64,000 nucleotides of DNA from Thecaphora thlaspeos (GCA_900291925.1 UWYS01000018.1:186001-250000), one strand, 5' to 3'; shown: positions 21,475-34,273, numbered from the stretch's first letter. Numbers and translations are program-made. The notes: generated by a model from the sequence alone, not told the origin.

Positions 21475-23744
21475 CTATGGCGACTTTTCCGCTTTCGCTG
21501 CGGCTTCACTCAAAAGCTGCTGGTAGACTTTTGACTTGGCGCGGATACGTTTGCCCCAGATGAAGAGAACGAACGGCACCTACCGAGCGATTCGAGAAGA
21601 TGGGGGACGTAAGGTCGTCAGCTTCATGTGCGGTGAGCGGACAAAGGCTTGTCGTCCCGTGTGTATAGTGTATTCACCATACCGAGAAGGGCGCCGATAA
21701 AACCGGCAAGAGAGCTGGCCCATTGGTAGCCCAGATTGTGGTACATCTGCTCGACAAAGAGCGGGAAGGCAAAACCGCCGAGATTACGTGCGAAACTCTG
21801 CGCCGCAAGTGCGCTAGATGCATAAGTTAGATAGGCGTCGGCCAGGTAGTTGAAGACCTGTCAATACGGGATGCCGTCGTTTCGACAAGGAAGCTTGCAT
21901 CAGTTCCGTGCCGATGCATCGCGTTCGGGCACCCGGGAACACATACTCGAGCGAAGCACACGCGTACTCACCGCAAGGTAGACGTGATAGAGTCCGAGCA
22001 TCGCCACTACGATGCCGACGATAGGTCCGGCCATGCTGACGTGTCTATACGAAGTCCATGCATATATGAAGCAGCCTATTGGGAAGAGGACCGCGGCGAC
22101 CATTGCCAGGTAGAGCCTTGCTTCCGGGCCACGCTTGGCAAAGCCGCGCGCATAGAGGCGCTCCTGGATCGGGTTGGTGAAGTTTCCGAGGATCGCGGCA
22201 AAGCAGATGGCCGTAAAGACGGTGCCGGTCTGCGTCGCGGCAAATGGCAGAGTAGAATCGTGGAGAGAAGTTGATCAGATGAGGTTCAAGACCCGCCCAG
22301 CGTGATAACAAAAGCTCGCACTCACTTGGCCGGGCGTGTAGTCGTGCAATGCGGAGTCGAGGCCGATGGAGCGGAGCAGCGAGTAGAGGATCATCCATTG
22401 GAAAGCCTTCGAGAAGGAAAGATGAAGGACAGGGAGGGAAGGGAGGAGCGCGAGTCAGAGGGTGCAGATGGAGCACGGCGAACGTCGTCGAAAGGCCATT
22501 AAGAAGAGATACCTACGATCCACAGCGAAAAAAATGTCACAATTGGCTCGGTGACGAGAAACAGGATGGGTCGGGTAAGTGAGTTCTTGATGAGGATCGG
22601 GATCGATGCCCGGTCATCCTCGGCCTTGGCTCTGTAACGCTGATCGCCGGTCGTCTTTCGGAGGCGCTGGGCGCGACGCGTGAGGATGATGCTGCCGCGC
22701 GTCTCCTTGAGGAAGAGCGCAATGGGAATGAAGCCGACGCCCGTGTAGATGCACTGAATCCACTCGATCCAGCGCCAGCCGAGCGACGGGTTCTGCTCCA
22801 CCCAACCCGCCCAGACGGGCCCGAAGCCCGTTCCGAAGATGGCAGCCGTCGTAAAGAGGGCCATCGGTTGCCCTCGTTCCGACGAGCGGAAGATGTCTGT
22901 GTGTGTGGGAGCAAGAGAGAGAGATGCATAAAAGGGTCCAGGAGGGTCAGCAATGGGGCGACCAGCTTCAGGTACTCGGAGTAGCACCGCCCGGTCGACC
23001 AGCGGCAGAAACCTACCTGAGATGGTACCGCCGACCATGGTCGATCCCGTCGATCCAAAGGCTCCGCTGAGAAAGCGGCAGATGAGGACGGTTTGAACGT
23101 TCTGTGCCGCGCCGACCCCGACAAAGAGGATCGTGTAGCAGAGATGGCAGACAATGTAGATGACATTGCGTCCAAACACCTCGGAGAGCGGTGCGAGCAC
23201 GAGCGGCGGGATCGAAAACCCAAGCGCATAACTGCTCAGATTCTAGGACAAGTCAGTACCTGGTAAAAAGTGCACTTGATGCATCAATCATACTGGTGCC
23301 TACTCACATACTGATTCCTAGGAGCGAGAGGGTATGGTTGGTGATGCCGAGGTTGCGCTCCATCGAGGGGATGCCGGAGACATAAGCCGAGGCGGTGGCG
23401 GCCACCTCGGCGGTGAAGAAGACGGCCAGCCCGGTGATGATCCACTTCTTCCGGAGAGGGAAGTTGAACGGGTCCTCTGGATCGTCTTGGTCGAACTCGA
23501 CCCAGATGACTTCGCCGGCGGCCTCTTTCTTGCGCTGCTGGGGCGTGGGTTCAGCGTCCTTTTCCAGGTCGGCCTCTTGGCCGCCTATGCCGGCGCCAAC
23601 GGGCATCCCGACGGCAACATCCTTGCCGAAGAGAGAGCGTTCCAGTGCTGGGTCGACATGGGAGGATTCGGTGGCTGCGACTTCGGATGCCTCGGAGACG
23701 GTGTAGGGCGCGGGCGACGCTGGGTCCGTGGGATGCAGCGGCAT
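21475..23744 (-). CDS. Major facilitator superfamily transporter, DHA1-type drug/proton antiporter family
   Basis: Seven exons on the minus strand: 23744-23308, 23234-23017, 22896-22517, 22406-22326, 22229-21972, 21857-21678 and 21579-21475. They keep phase and give 552 residues. The N-terminal ~95 residues are hydrophilic, then twelve likely membrane spans follow. Family marks include WVEFDQDDPEDPFNFP just before span 1, APLSEVFGRN in the loop after span 2 (motif A region), and GTGFGPVWAGWV in the centre. The stretch WVEF-DPEDPFNFP is typical of fungal DHA1 carriers for drugs, polyamines or secreted metabolites at the plasma membrane. Substrate cannot be told. Donors include two GTAGGT sites. 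The exon 1/exon 2 join (TCTGAG|C acceptor) is chosen because it preserves span 2 length. Confidence 0.85.
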
Positions 23745-26300
23745 CGTCGTGTTCGGTCGGGATGTATAGCGAGAGAGTCCAAGTCTAAGTCTACGGGACC
23801 GGCCGGCGCGCCAATGGTCGTTACCGCTGCTGTGGGTGATAGCTGTGTGGCTGCGAGAGCTGAAGCTACGTAGAGGGGACGAGCGAAGGTGTCCGGGAAA
23901 GGGCGATTCTTTAAGGTGGTAGAAGCCCGGGCTCGGTCGCCATGGTTTGTGCTATATGGCTGTCCTCGAGATGGTGGCGGGGTAGGGTTGAGAGAACGGG
24001 AAGCGGGGCGGAAAATGTCCGTCGGGGCGGAGCAACGACGGGATGAACAGCCTGGTCGTGTGGTGGAAGACCAAAGGCAAAGGAGAGACGATGCGTTGCA
24101 GTCTGAGAACTGATCAGTCACGAGCGGCGAGCTACAGTATTTATAGTTAGCTTTTCCTTCTGAGTGTGAGACGAGACAAAGCAGGGTGCAGGATGATGAC
24201 TCCCGGTGCTTTGAACGGCCCAACCCGAAACACCCCCCTTAAGCCTGCGACGCTTCTCGGCACAACGCTCGGCACAACGCTCGGCACATCCGCGCCGCCC
24301 AGACGTCTTAAGCCAGCTTGCCCCTGTGTGCGTGACTGACCTAGGGTGTACTACTTGCTATAGGAGCGACGAGACGCTGGTAGCAAGCAGGCTACCGAGC
24401 AGTTGCCTCTATGTCAACGGCGTCGTCCAGCGGGCGGCCTTTGCAACGATATGGTGTGACTCCACCCGCCGCTGCCGTCGCCGCGGATCGACTTCAGGCA
24501 ATGCCGACACGGTAGCGCGATACTCCTTGCCTTCTGAAGATTGACGGAGGCGTCGCCGTTACAGCAGCGCGGGCTTCTGCCGTCCTGCGTCGTCCTTTGT
24601 CTCTGCCGCCTGAACACGGAGCAAGATGCGTGTACCTTATTGTATGTAGTCCTCGGAGAGACCGAAGAACGCCTTGGAAGGCCTTTCATTATTCAGGCTA
24701 CTCTGTATCCACGCTCGGAGTCATGTCAGACTTCCGGTCTCCGGGAAAGAAAACAGGCGTTTCCGAAGCCGAGGAACGGACGGATCTACCGCAAGCCCGC
24801 CGCCCTTGCAATCCCACCATCTCCTACAGGACCGCGCGCTTCCGACACCGTCGTCGCTTTCATCTGAACTGGTGGCAACCCCAACTGCACGCGAAAGAGT
24901 CGTCGATATCGGAACAGCGCCATCTCGTCCTGTGCTGAGGAGAGGAGACCATTGCTTGCCGTACTCGAGGGTCAGTTCCATCCTATACATGGCGAGAAGC
25001 CACGCCTCGCAGTCTCACACGCCACAGAGGACATTCAAGATTGCTTCCCTATAGGTACATAGCTATCGTCGGTCGTCCAGCACCAGTCAAGACAGAGGCA
25101 CATACACAAAACCTCAACGACGGCAGCAAAATTTCAATCGACCCATGTCTTCGCTGTACTCTTCTTTGAGCGGCCCGTTTCGAGGACCTTTTCCTCTGCT
25201 TTCAACTTCTCCTGCAGGAGATGCTGCCGGTTACTCACACGAGCTTGATGAAGCTTTGTGGTAGCTCGTCGCGCGTGTTGCTTGCGTTCCTTAGTCTGCT
25301 GACGCGAAGCGCTCGACCGTTCAAATGCCTAGAGGCGGTTCGAAAGCGAGCTCAAAGCCAGCTTAAAGCCTATCTGCGTCGACCGACTTGCTCATTAATC
25401 TTTTCCCTCTGTAATTCTCACAATCACACGCAAAAGCGCCAGCTGTAGGAACCTGAGAAAGTGAGAGAAACGGGTTCGAACAGGCGCACTCCGAGAATTT
25501 TCATCGCGATGTCACGTTTCAAACCATTACTGCATGAAGCGACTAACCTAAGCGGTTAGGCCAAACGCAGGTCCAAGTTACCAATGTTACCTTTTTGCTG
25601 TCCATATACGCCTGTGATCGAAGCTGGGCTGCCGCCCTGATCATGGTCTGTCACGGCTCCCACTTCCTGCGAAGTCGTCTTCATGGCCAGCTCAAGCATC
25701 AGACGATAAAGTTCCTCATGTTATTGCGGCGTGATATAGCACGCCAAAGGCCCAGAGGCTTGATTGGTTCGATTCGGGTTTTCCAGAGAGGGACGATGGC
25801 CGTGCGAGCAGGCCGGGCGGGCCGGGCCGCTTCGACTTAAAACGGGATGCGGGGACGATGCAGGGGAGAATGGATGGACAGGAAGGGGGACGAGGGAACA
25901 TGCTAGGAATGAGAGGAGAGATGCAAAAGATGCAACGGAGTGATGTTGATGAAAGAGGGACCAGGTTTCAGGTTCCTTGGCGTACAGAGGGACAGTCGCC
26001 GATAGAAAGAAGATCGATGATAGGAACGGGCGGAACGCAGAAAAAAGAGAGGTCCCAGCAGCGAGTCTATACATTTGTGTGCAGACATACGAGTCGGTGG
26101 GGCCGCGATGCTGTTTGCCGGTAGACGACAGCGAGAGACCTGCTCGAAGGCTGACGGCCGACCAGCTGCGTCAAGGTCTCTAGGCTACGATAGTTGCGCG
26201 TAGAGGCGACCGGCAGAGACGTGTGAACATGCTGGTGGGGAGCGGACAAAGGGGTCGAATGATGCGCGGAAGGAGAGGGACGACGAGGTCTGTGCCGCGC
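23745..26300. other. Intergenic region of about 2.5 kb
   Basis: No supported gene. The left 500 nt are the MFS promoter, with a short tandem repeat at about 24256-24291. Candidate frames at 24541-25054 on the plus strand show no conserved pattern. A perfect 6-bp hairpin (CTAACC/GGTTAG) lies at 25543-25559. The right end is the 3' flank of the MscS gene. Confidence 0.5.
24256..24291. repeat. Tandem 12-mer repeat upstream of the MFS gene
   Basis: Three near-identical copies of CTCGGCACAACG, the last diverging (CTCGGCACATCC), about 510-550 nt upstream of the transporter ATG. Confidence 0.7.
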
Positions 26301-28814
26301 TCAGACACGCGACATCGCGGGCGTGCGAGTGAAGCCACCCAGCCTGAAGGGGGCCGGCCCGCTGCGGGGGTGGAACGAGATGGGCTGGGGAGGCAGCTCG
26401 TACCGAATCCCGAGGTCCTCGCAGGTGGTTTTGAGGAAACGCATCAACTTGGTCCTCCGGGCCCACCTGGCGCCCCAGTCCTGCCAGTTGCCCTTGTGCT
26501 CAAAGGCGACGACCAGCTCGACCGAGTTCTGCTGCGACATCTCGTTGAAATTGAGGTCGAGCGGCCCGCCAAATTCGCGATCGTTTTCCTTTGTCCACGC
26601 ACGCAGCCGTGTCCGCAGTGTGTCGAGCGTCTCAAGCGACGTGTCGAACGCCACCTGGAGTCGCGTCACCTCCCACTGGGCGCCGGAGCGTCGCGAGTTG
26701 TAAATGTACTTGGAACTTGCGAGAAGCGCGTTGGGGGCGATGATCTCCTGGTTGGTCGTGGTGCGGAAGACGGTCGAAAGGAGGCCAAACTCCTTGACAA
26801 ACATCCACTCGTCGTCGATGCAGACGAGGTCGCCGACGTCATACGGGTGCGTCGCAAAGATGAAGATCATGCTCTCGAAGATGTTCTTAGCCGAGTTGCC
26901 GAAGACGAAAGAGAAGCCGACGACGAACGTCGAGAGCGGGACGATGTTGCTGACGGTCGAGTCGCCGTTGAAAATGAGCAGCCAGATAAAGACGACGATG
27001 ATGAATCCGATGAAGAGGAGGACGTTGTCGAGCTTCGAGATGGCGCTGCTCATGTCCTTGAGGCTGGTGCTGAGCGCCTTACGCTCGCGGTAGATGCGCT
27101 GGACGGCCTCGCGCATCTCCTCCTTGCTGATGTCACCGTTCTTGTCGGCATCGAACAGCCCGAAGGCCTCGCGCGCCTCTTCCTCGGTCTTGAAGTACGG
27201 AATAAAATCCTCGGCCACCAGCGTCGACTTGTGGTCCGAAAGATTGTTGAAGAGGACCTTAGCCAGCTTGCGCGCCGAGCGTTGCGAGCCGTACGAGGTA
27301 CCCTTGTAGAGTTTGCCGTTCTTCATTGTAGCGCTGGCGATGGCGTCCGAGATCTGTGTACCAAAATTGCCCCTGCGCTGCTCGCCGCGCTTGCGCTTCT
27401 CGAGCTCGGCCGCGCTTCCGTCATGCTGGTGGTGATGCCCCAGCTGGGCCGAAGGGTGGCGGTGGTGATGGGCTTGCTTCTCGTACGAGCCCTCGAGGCT
27501 GCTGCCTTCGGCCTGGTTGGTCGGCGTCGCATAGCCGCCGAGGTTGTCGCGAGAGGCTTTGCGGCTGTGCGGGAAGCCGCCAGGGGTCCCTGGCCGGCTG
27601 CGCATAGGGTTGAAGGTCGACTGCCATGCCGACGTGGCGCGCTTGTTGGCGCGCGCCTGGAGGTATTTGGACTCGTGAAGCTTGTCGAGCGCCTTGAGCG
27701 CCATCTGGTTGACGACCAGCCGGTCCTTGACCGCCGTCTTGTGGAAACCGATGGCGATGATCTGAAGGCCCAGCTTCTCGGCGAGCAGGATGATGGTCGT
27801 GGCAAAGAGGGCCCGCAGCACCAGGAACACGTACTTGAAGTACGCCGGTCGGGGGTTTGGGCCACCGAATTCGATCGCCAAGACACCGCCGAGACTGATC
27901 CAGGCCCAGGCGACGCAGAGGACGAGCTTCAGGTAGAGCGTCGTCGCCTCGAACGCCTCGATGTAGGTCTTAGAGACCTCGGGCGCCTTGCCGTAGACGG
28001 CGATGACAATCCGCATCAGCAGCATCGGGACAAAGTCGATCACGAGGAAGGTGCCGCAGGCGGCGGCCCAAATGATGGCCAGCCAGATGCTCCAGGCCTG
28101 GACCTGCTGGCGCGCCGCGCTGCCCTTGTACGATGTCAGCATCACGATGAATGGGACAAGCAAAATCGCGGTGCCGATGAGGCCAAAGAGGAAGATGCGG
28201 ACGGGGCGGGCGAGGCGCATGCAGGCGAGGTAGAGCTTGCGGCCACGCCTGGCACGCACAATCTTGCCAGCAGTGTCCTTTTCATCGTCCTCGTCTTCGT
28301 CACTCGACGTGTCCCAATCAAAGTCGTCTGAGTCATCGGCGGAGCTGGCGACGGAGCCGGCGCGGCTACGGCGGCCGCCGTCATTCTGGGAAAAGGGGGC
28401 GTGCGGAGGCTCGAAGCGGTCGCCATGAGTCCCTTCGTTGGAACGCAGGCTGACCTTTTCATCGCCGCGGTCACGCTCCCGATCGACCAGTGTGTCATAG
28501 TGTCCCGTCCAGGCGTGCTTGAGGGCCGAATATCCGCTGCCGCTGCCGCTGGTGCCTGACGTATCGGCAGCGGCACTATGCTGGGCGGCAGTGTGGTCAG
28601 TGTAGGCGGCCGCCTGGTCGCCCGGGTCGAGGCCGGCAAAGTAGTGGTCGTCATTGATGTCGTGGGCATGTACGTGGTGCGGCGGAGGTGCTGTGGCGAG
28701 GGAGGAGGCATGGCTTCCATTGCGTTCCAGCGGCTGGAAGCGCGAGGGCGAGAGGCTGTCTAGGGGAATCTCTGCCGGATCGGCATCCCTAGCGCGGTAA
28801 GGCAGCGACGTCAT
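26301..28814 (-). CDS. EF-hand mechanosensitive channel of the MscS family (fungal Msy-type)
   Basis: Single exon, 837 residues. The N-terminal ~200 residues are disordered. Four membrane spans follow at roughly 200-360 (for example FLFGLIGTAILLVPFIVML and IWLAIIWAAACGTFLVI). Then comes a cytosolic loop with an EF-hand near residue 550, DADKNGDISKEE, which has all the calcium-loop acids. A further span (LLFIGFIIVVFIWLLIF) precedes the MscS pore helix and beta domain at about 635-720 (VVGFSFVFGNSAKNIFESMI, then HPYDVGDLVCIDDEWMFVKE). This is the layout of fungal Msy1/Msy2, ER channels that regulate calcium release and volume after hypo-osmotic shock. The C-terminal ~100 residues form the lumen-of-vestibule domain and tail. 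A 702-codon frame on the other strand is a shadow. Confidence 0.92.
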   Translation of the reverse strand: MTSLPYRARDADPAEIPLDSLSPSRFQPLERNGSHASSLATAPPPHHVHAHDINDDHYFAGLDPGDQAAAYTDHTAAQHSAAADTSGTSGSGSGYSALKHAWTGHYDTLVDRERDRGDEKVSLRSNEGTHGDRFEPPHAPFSQNDGGRRSRAGSVASSADDSDDFDWDTSSDEDEDDEKDTAGKIVRARRGRKLYLACMRLARPVRIFLFGLIGTAILLVPFIVMLTSYKGSAARQQVQAWSIWLAIIWAAACGTFLVIDFVPMLLMRIVIAVYGKAPEVSKTYIEAFEATTLYLKLVLCVAWAWISLGGVLAIEFGGPNPRPAYFKYVFLVLRALFATTIILLAEKLGLQIIAIGFHKTAVKDRLVVNQMALKALDKLHESKYLQARANKRATSAWQSTFNPMRSRPGTPGGFPHSRKASRDNLGGYATPTNQAEGSSLEGSYEKQAHHHRHPSAQLGHHHQHDGSAAELEKRKRGEQRRGNFGTQISDAIASATMKNGKLYKGTSYGSQRSARKLAKVLFNNLSDHKSTLVAEDFIPYFKTEEEAREAFGLFDADKNGDISKEEMREAVQRIYRERKALSTSLKDMSSAISKLDNVLLFIGFIIVVFIWLLIFNGDSTVSNIVPLSTFVVGFSFVFGNSAKNIFESMIFIFATHPYDVGDLVCIDDEWMFVKEFGLLSTVFRTTTNQEIIAPNALLASSKYIYNSRRSGAQWEVTRLQVAFDTSLETLDTLRTRLRAWTKENDREFGGPLDLNFNEMSQQNSVELVVAFEHKGNWQDWGARWARRTKLMRFLKTTCEDLGIRYELPPQPISFHPRSGPAPFRLGGFTRTPAMSRV

Positions 28815-31800
28815 ATCGTCCGAAGAGGGTCGAGGGCCGGAGATGTGAGCGCACGGGAAGTATCACTGGTGAGTCCAGTATGCTGGAAAGGGGCGGCAGA
28901 CTATTTTGTCGTTTGAGGGAAGAAAGCCTGCTCTTCCGTCGCTGGACGACCGGGCGAGGCGGTTTCAGATGCCGTCTGCGAGCGCAAGAGGTCTATGCGC
29001 GAAACAGAAAGAACGTCTCCGAAGCTCGTCTATGATGTCCAGGTTGGCGGCGAAGGCGGTAGCGTCAGCAGCGGCAGCGGAGGCGGCAGAGAAGAGACAC
29101 AGAGAGAGAGGGGGAAATGAGACAGATGGACCCGAGAGGGGAGATGATGGCCTGCGACTCGCTGTCGTGGTGGTGGAGCGTCAGCGAGCTGCTGGATGGG
29201 CGCTGTGTGATATGGCTTATGGTGGCGGTGATGGTGGTGGTGACAAAGGGCGAGGTACGAACAGACGAGCCCAACGCGGCCTCGAGCCACCAACGAACAG
29301 AACAGAAACAAGACAGGCAGGTGAGGCAGGTGAGGCAACAATTAACCCGCCGGGCTGCACGATTTTTCGGTGGCATCATCACCATGCCTTTTCTCCTCCC
29401 ACTCACAAAAAGGCCTGGACGTAGTGAATACACTCTTGACTCTGTAACTTGAAATGTCGAGCCAGGTTCCGGGGTGCTTGAAATGAGGTTTAGTCAACTA
29501 GAGGGGCGCTTGGCATGGCCCGATTATAACAAAAGGCCGCGGGGTAGCGGCGGCCGGTCGGTGCCGCCATGCTCTTCGTCCCAGCGCCCGAGCCCCCTCG
29601 AAATTCGCAATTTGGCCTCCTCTTGGCTCTGCACCGTGCCAACGCCACCGGCCTCGCCCTCGGTCTGTGAGTTGGCCGGCCAGCAACTGAAAAGGCTAGG
29701 AATTAGCACGCGGGCCCTATTCGACCATCGACCCCATCCCATATCTGCAGCGCAGGTCGAGGCGACTATGCTACCCCTGCAGGATGAAGGCGGATCCGCG
29801 TTTGTGCTCTGTGTGGGACGGATCCGATCCTTCACGGCTCCACCGCCGTTGCGTGTCGCCTAGAGCGTGATTAGGGCGACGATGGAACCGGCGCAGGGGC
29901 CACGCGGTCCGACGACCGCAAGGGTCATGAGACTCGGCGACTTCCATACGCCTCCCGCTCGACGAGGAGGTGACACGGCAGGGCTTGTCACACCGCCCGC
30001 GGAAGAGCCGCCTGGCTCTCACCCCTTCCTCTTTGCTCAAGCTCTCGATGGAGAGGGCGGTCGGAGCGAATGTCTCGGACGGCCCTGTTACGTGGTGGCA
30101 GCTAGAGTAGATTAAGTGTCACTCACGCCTGCCTGTGGCTCAGTGAAGATGGCGCTATGTCAGTGCGGCTGTGATGATCCATCTTTGCGGCGAGAAGGCT
30201 GTCCAAAGAGGCGCTCACTGACTGATACTGTACCCGTACAGAGTAAGGTACGACGATGGCCCGATGCTGGTCCCAGCTGCTACGTGCCAGCAAGAGGCAA
30301 AGGATGCGCCCGCTCAAGTCCGAAACAAAATCACCATATTGAATTTGAAGGAACCGAAAATGACGAGCGAGCCTCTCGGGCCTTTTACCGCCACCTTCTC
30401 CCCTGCTGAAGCGACGTCACTCGGCACTGCCATTGCATCCCTGCGTGGTGGCGGGCGCACGCTGCCGGAACTGCCGGGACGGCGCCGCGATCGAGTCGCA
30501 GAATGTTTCGCTCGCTGCCATCGACCGAGACGTCCTAGCGCCCGACAGCCCACCGCAGCCATTCACCCCTGCCGACACGACGACTCGACGCTGCGGAACG
30601 CCGGCCGCCGGAATCTGGCTCAGTGTTCTAGCGTAGTCCGAGAGCACGGGGGACTAAACGACACGACTCGTGACCAGCTAGTAAGGGCCTCTCTAGCGCG
30701 CTGAGTGGAGGAGATTAGCGCAAGTCAGGGGATGCTCTCGGTACTGTAGTGAAGAGAAGGGAAGGTAGCGAGCCCGGCACGGACCGCTCTATCCAACGAC
30801 GGTTGAAAGCAAGCGGCTGCGTCGCCCGTGTGTACTGCTTACATTGACCTTGAGCTATAAGTGTAGCAGAGGCAGGGGCGGCACCGTCGCGAACCGTTTC
30901 CCTGTCCAGAGGAGCACCGAGAGAGATAGGCGGGGCAGCATGAGCTTTGAGCGGGGTCGACAGCTGCTGCTGTGTGCTACAGTACAGTACGCTACATACG
31001 ACCAACAGGACAGGACCAAAGAGCAGGTTTCAAGCATGAAGGGGCGAGAGGGCGGCGGAAGGCGGCGGAAGGCGGGTGAAAGATTGCAGAACAGGAGTCA
31101 CGATGCGCGACCGCAGCGGCAAGCTAAGTACCCACAACGTCGGGCAATTGAGGGCATCAGGACGCAAGGCGGACGAAAGGGCTCCGTTCGTGGCAGCCTG
31201 AGCGTTGACGACGATGATGATGAGCGGTGGAGCTGGACTTGCGGTTGCTCCGCCACGGCCTTGTGGCAACTTTACCGTACCGCACCGCCAGGGCAGGCGT
31301 CTCTGGGAGCAGGCAGGCCGCCGCGATTTGAAACGTGGCGGATAACCCGCATCGAGGGCTTATTTATTCGAGGGATGGTCGGTTGCCGCCGACGCTGCCA
31401 CCTGATTCTGCTCAACCTGGACCCCTCCCCCGTGTGTCCTTCTTGCTTCCCCTCTTCTTCTTCCTCCTCCTCCTCTCTCTTTCTCTCTCTTTCTCTCTTT
31501 CTTTCTCTCCTTCTCTCCTTCTCTCCCCTTCTCTCCCTTTTGCCACCATTTACCTCCCTCTCCGTGCATTCTCGCCTCGTCGCGTTTTGCTTCCTGTTCT
31601 TATGTTTCTTCATCCTCGCTCGCTCGCCATTCATGCATAGAACCTCGGACAGCAGTTCGCCCCCACATCACCTTCGACTCGCCCACGCCCACCTGCAGAA
31701 CAGCTCCTCCATTGTTCGTCTTTGACGACCGGCACTATCTGTTGCAGCGCACGCTCTCGGAAAAGGTTTGAGCTCCCCACCGGAAGAGGCGCTCCTTCGA

Positions 31801-32273
31801 TCTCCGAAAAGCAAGAGCAGAGCAGAGCAAGCAGCGCCGCACGTCTCTGCACCGCCGCCCTCGACCGCAGCCATCGCCATCGCTCGAACGATCTGCGATT
31901 ACTGTCCGAGCGACTCTCCAGCACGATTAGATCCGCCCCTCCTTCAGCATCGCCGCGCTCAGCGATCGTCATCGGCGCTTGCTCGGTTTTCCATTGCTCT
32001 GCTTCCTTATTATCTTGCGGCACAGATCCACGACCTCCGCGCCATTCGTGAATTCCGAGTCTCTCCTGGAACCAACGCGGCAACTGTCGAGCAGATACCA
32101 AGCCTGTGCTCTTGCGAAGCGATCTCAGCTTCCTATCATCCTCTGCCGCAAGACTGTTCGGTTGAGGTACCTGGGAGCTAGGCCAGCCCTACCTCCGCCT
32201 CTGTTGCAGCAACACCAGTAGCAACTCGCGATCGGCGACCAGTACGCAGCGGGAGGACTTCACACATCTCACC
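28815..32273. other. Long intergenic region (3.4 kb) between the MscS and MADS genes
   Basis: No gene is well supported. A frame starting at ATG 30360 (MTSEPLGPFTATFSP) followed, after a frame change, by QNVSLAAIDRDVLAPDSPP at about 30500-30640 might be a small broken gene, but this is weak. A C/T-rich tract at about 31440-31550 and the following 700 nt are probably the MADS gene promoter and a long 5' leader with upstream ORFs. Confidence 0.4.
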
Positions 32274-34273
32274 ATGGGCCGTAAAAAGATCAAGATTCAA
32301 CCGATCAAGGAGGACCGCAACAGGTCGGTCACCTACCTAAAGCGCAAATCCGGCCTCTTCAAAAAAGCCCATGAGCTTGCGGTCCTGACCGACGCCGAAG
32401 TGGCCGTCATTGTCTTTGGACACAACGGCAAGTTGGCCGAATTCTGCTCGAGCGACATTGATCAGCTGCTGCTCAGATACACCGATGTAAGTCTCTGCGA
32501 TGGACGAGATCGCCCCAAGAGGCGCGCGTCTCGTTGACTTCAGATTTGGGAGACGCCCGTCTGACGACCCGGCCCTCGTTCTTGCCATCTTCCACCCTCT
32601 CTCTCTCATATCTCGACCTCGCCCCGTCGCATCTTTCGCAGTACAACGGCGTCGCGGAGAGAAAGGGACCGCAGCACTACGTAGGCATGGATAAGGACTC
32701 GGGCGCAGATTACGGCGGCGATGATGGCGGTCCCGATGGGGATCAGCCGGACGGCAATGGGCCAGGAGGTGGCGGTGCGGGCGACTCAGGAGCAGGCCCG
32801 GGTGCGGGCGACGGCAACGGCCGAGCGGGACCCTCTGGGCATGGCGGCAGCGGCAGCAGCGGCTACAACAATAACAGCGACAGCAACAACAACGGAAAGA
32901 GGGCCGGTCCTAGCCGAGGGCCGGGCAGCAAGCGCAAGGCCAGCGGTCAGCCATCAACATCGCGGTCCGTCCAGCCAGAGCACAAAGTCGCCGAGGCTGC
33001 CAGCGCCACCCTTGCCTCCGCGTCCGGCAGCGGCAGCAGCAGCATCAAGGACAAGGGCGTGGACCCTTCAGGCGCTAGCATCCCTGCTGTCCGGAAGCAT
33101 GCTCTCAACGCGGCCCTGCGGCAGCGCGGGCGGCAAAAGGAAGACGGAGCCGCGGGACTCGCTCTATCGCACAGCATGTCGGAACAGAGCCTGAATTACC
33201 CTGCGCACGCTCTTCCAAGCCAGATTCCGATGGACATGACGCGTAGTCAACAAAATGCTGAGGCGCACAGCCTTGCGGGACCCAGCCAGTTTGGCTCGAT
33301 GGCCAATTCTGGGAACGGTCTGCCTCTCGACATGCTCGGCGGCCATCTTTCGAGCTCGTACTCGCTGGACGCCAGACCTTCGGTGCTGTCGTTGCCGTCC
33401 GCCGCTGCTTCTGGCCCTCCTGCTTCTGCACCTGCGACAGACAGCCAGACCGGCCCTTCTGGTCGGCGCAGCAGCTTCTCGGCAGGCGCACATACGCGTC
33501 CGTCCGGGTTGTCAGGCCGTCCGATGACTGCCAACGCCGTCCTCGCCGCGCCCTACCCGTCCGATGTGCCGCAGTCGTCAGCGTTCATGTCTTTACCGTC
33601 GGCAGAGCAGCAGCAACAGCAGCATTCAGTCCAACAGCAGCAGCTTCACCAACAACACCTTCAACAGCAGCAGCAGCAGCAACTACAGCCGCAGCAGCAC
33701 CGCCCGTACCCCATCGCCCACGCGTCCGGTATGCCTCAGGGCTTTACACCGAGCCTCGCCATGCAGCATCAAGGCCACAACGAGGCGGTCCAGGCGGCCA
33801 CCGCTAGCGCCGCCTACGCCGCCAGGGGTGCAGCGTCCAGGGCGCTCGACGTCCAATTGGGCGGCGGCGGTGGTGCCAGCGCCCATTCACAGCAGCAGCA
33901 GCAGCAGCAGCCAGCGGGATCTGAAAGCATGGTCCGCCCCTCTTCGACGGGCAACCACCGATCGCACCACAGCCTCGCGTCGATGGACGGCTTCGTCGGC
34001 ACGGCCGGGATCGGCCCCTTTGCGGGCACCAGCGACCCTTCGCCCGGGCTCGTCCAGATGGCGAGACCCTACACGGCCAGCGGGGACTTTGCCGCGGGCA
34101 GCCACCTTGCACCGCCGGGAGTGGGCCTGCAACAGCAGGGCTTCGCCGCCAGCCTGAGCCCGGGCTCGTCGTTCCATTCCTACTCTGCATCGCACGTCCC
34201 TTCGATGCACGGCACCTCTGCACCCATCAACACGAACGCGATCGCAATGCACGAAGGCAACGAAAAAGGCTGA
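32274..34273 (+). CDS. RLM1: MADS-box transcription factor, MEF2/Rlm1 type
   Basis: Exons 32274-32486 and 32642-34273 are joined across a 155-nt GTAAGT...CGCAG intron in phase 0, giving 614 residues. Residues 1-60 are a MADS domain of the MEF2 class ([20 protein letters not shown], then [20 protein letters not shown]). The next ~25 residues ([20 protein letters not shown]) match the MEF2 extension. The rest is disordered and very rich in Gly, Asn and Ser. Glutamine runs occur at about residues 390-425 and 490. In fungi such factors act downstream of the cell-wall-integrity MAP kinase. The frame stops at TGA 34271-34273, but coding-like sequence continues beyond it, so the true C-terminus may be longer. 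Symbol reflects the class. Confidence 0.9.

Noticed and set aside
25465..25560. Possible tRNA: GGGTTCGAAC box and nearby CTAACC/GGTTAG hairpin
   Set aside because: The putative T stem does not pair and no acceptor or anticodon stem can be formed; the hairpin alone is too small to call.
26223..28331. 702-codon plus-strand frame opposite the MscS channel gene
   Set aside because: Shadow of a GC3-rich gene: the opposite strand encodes clear EF-hand and MscS motifs, and the plus frame is a low-complexity Glu/Arg/Val mixture.
30360..30636. Possible small gene MTSEPLGPFTATFSP...
   Set aside because: Needs a frame change without a phase-compatible intron; no family match.
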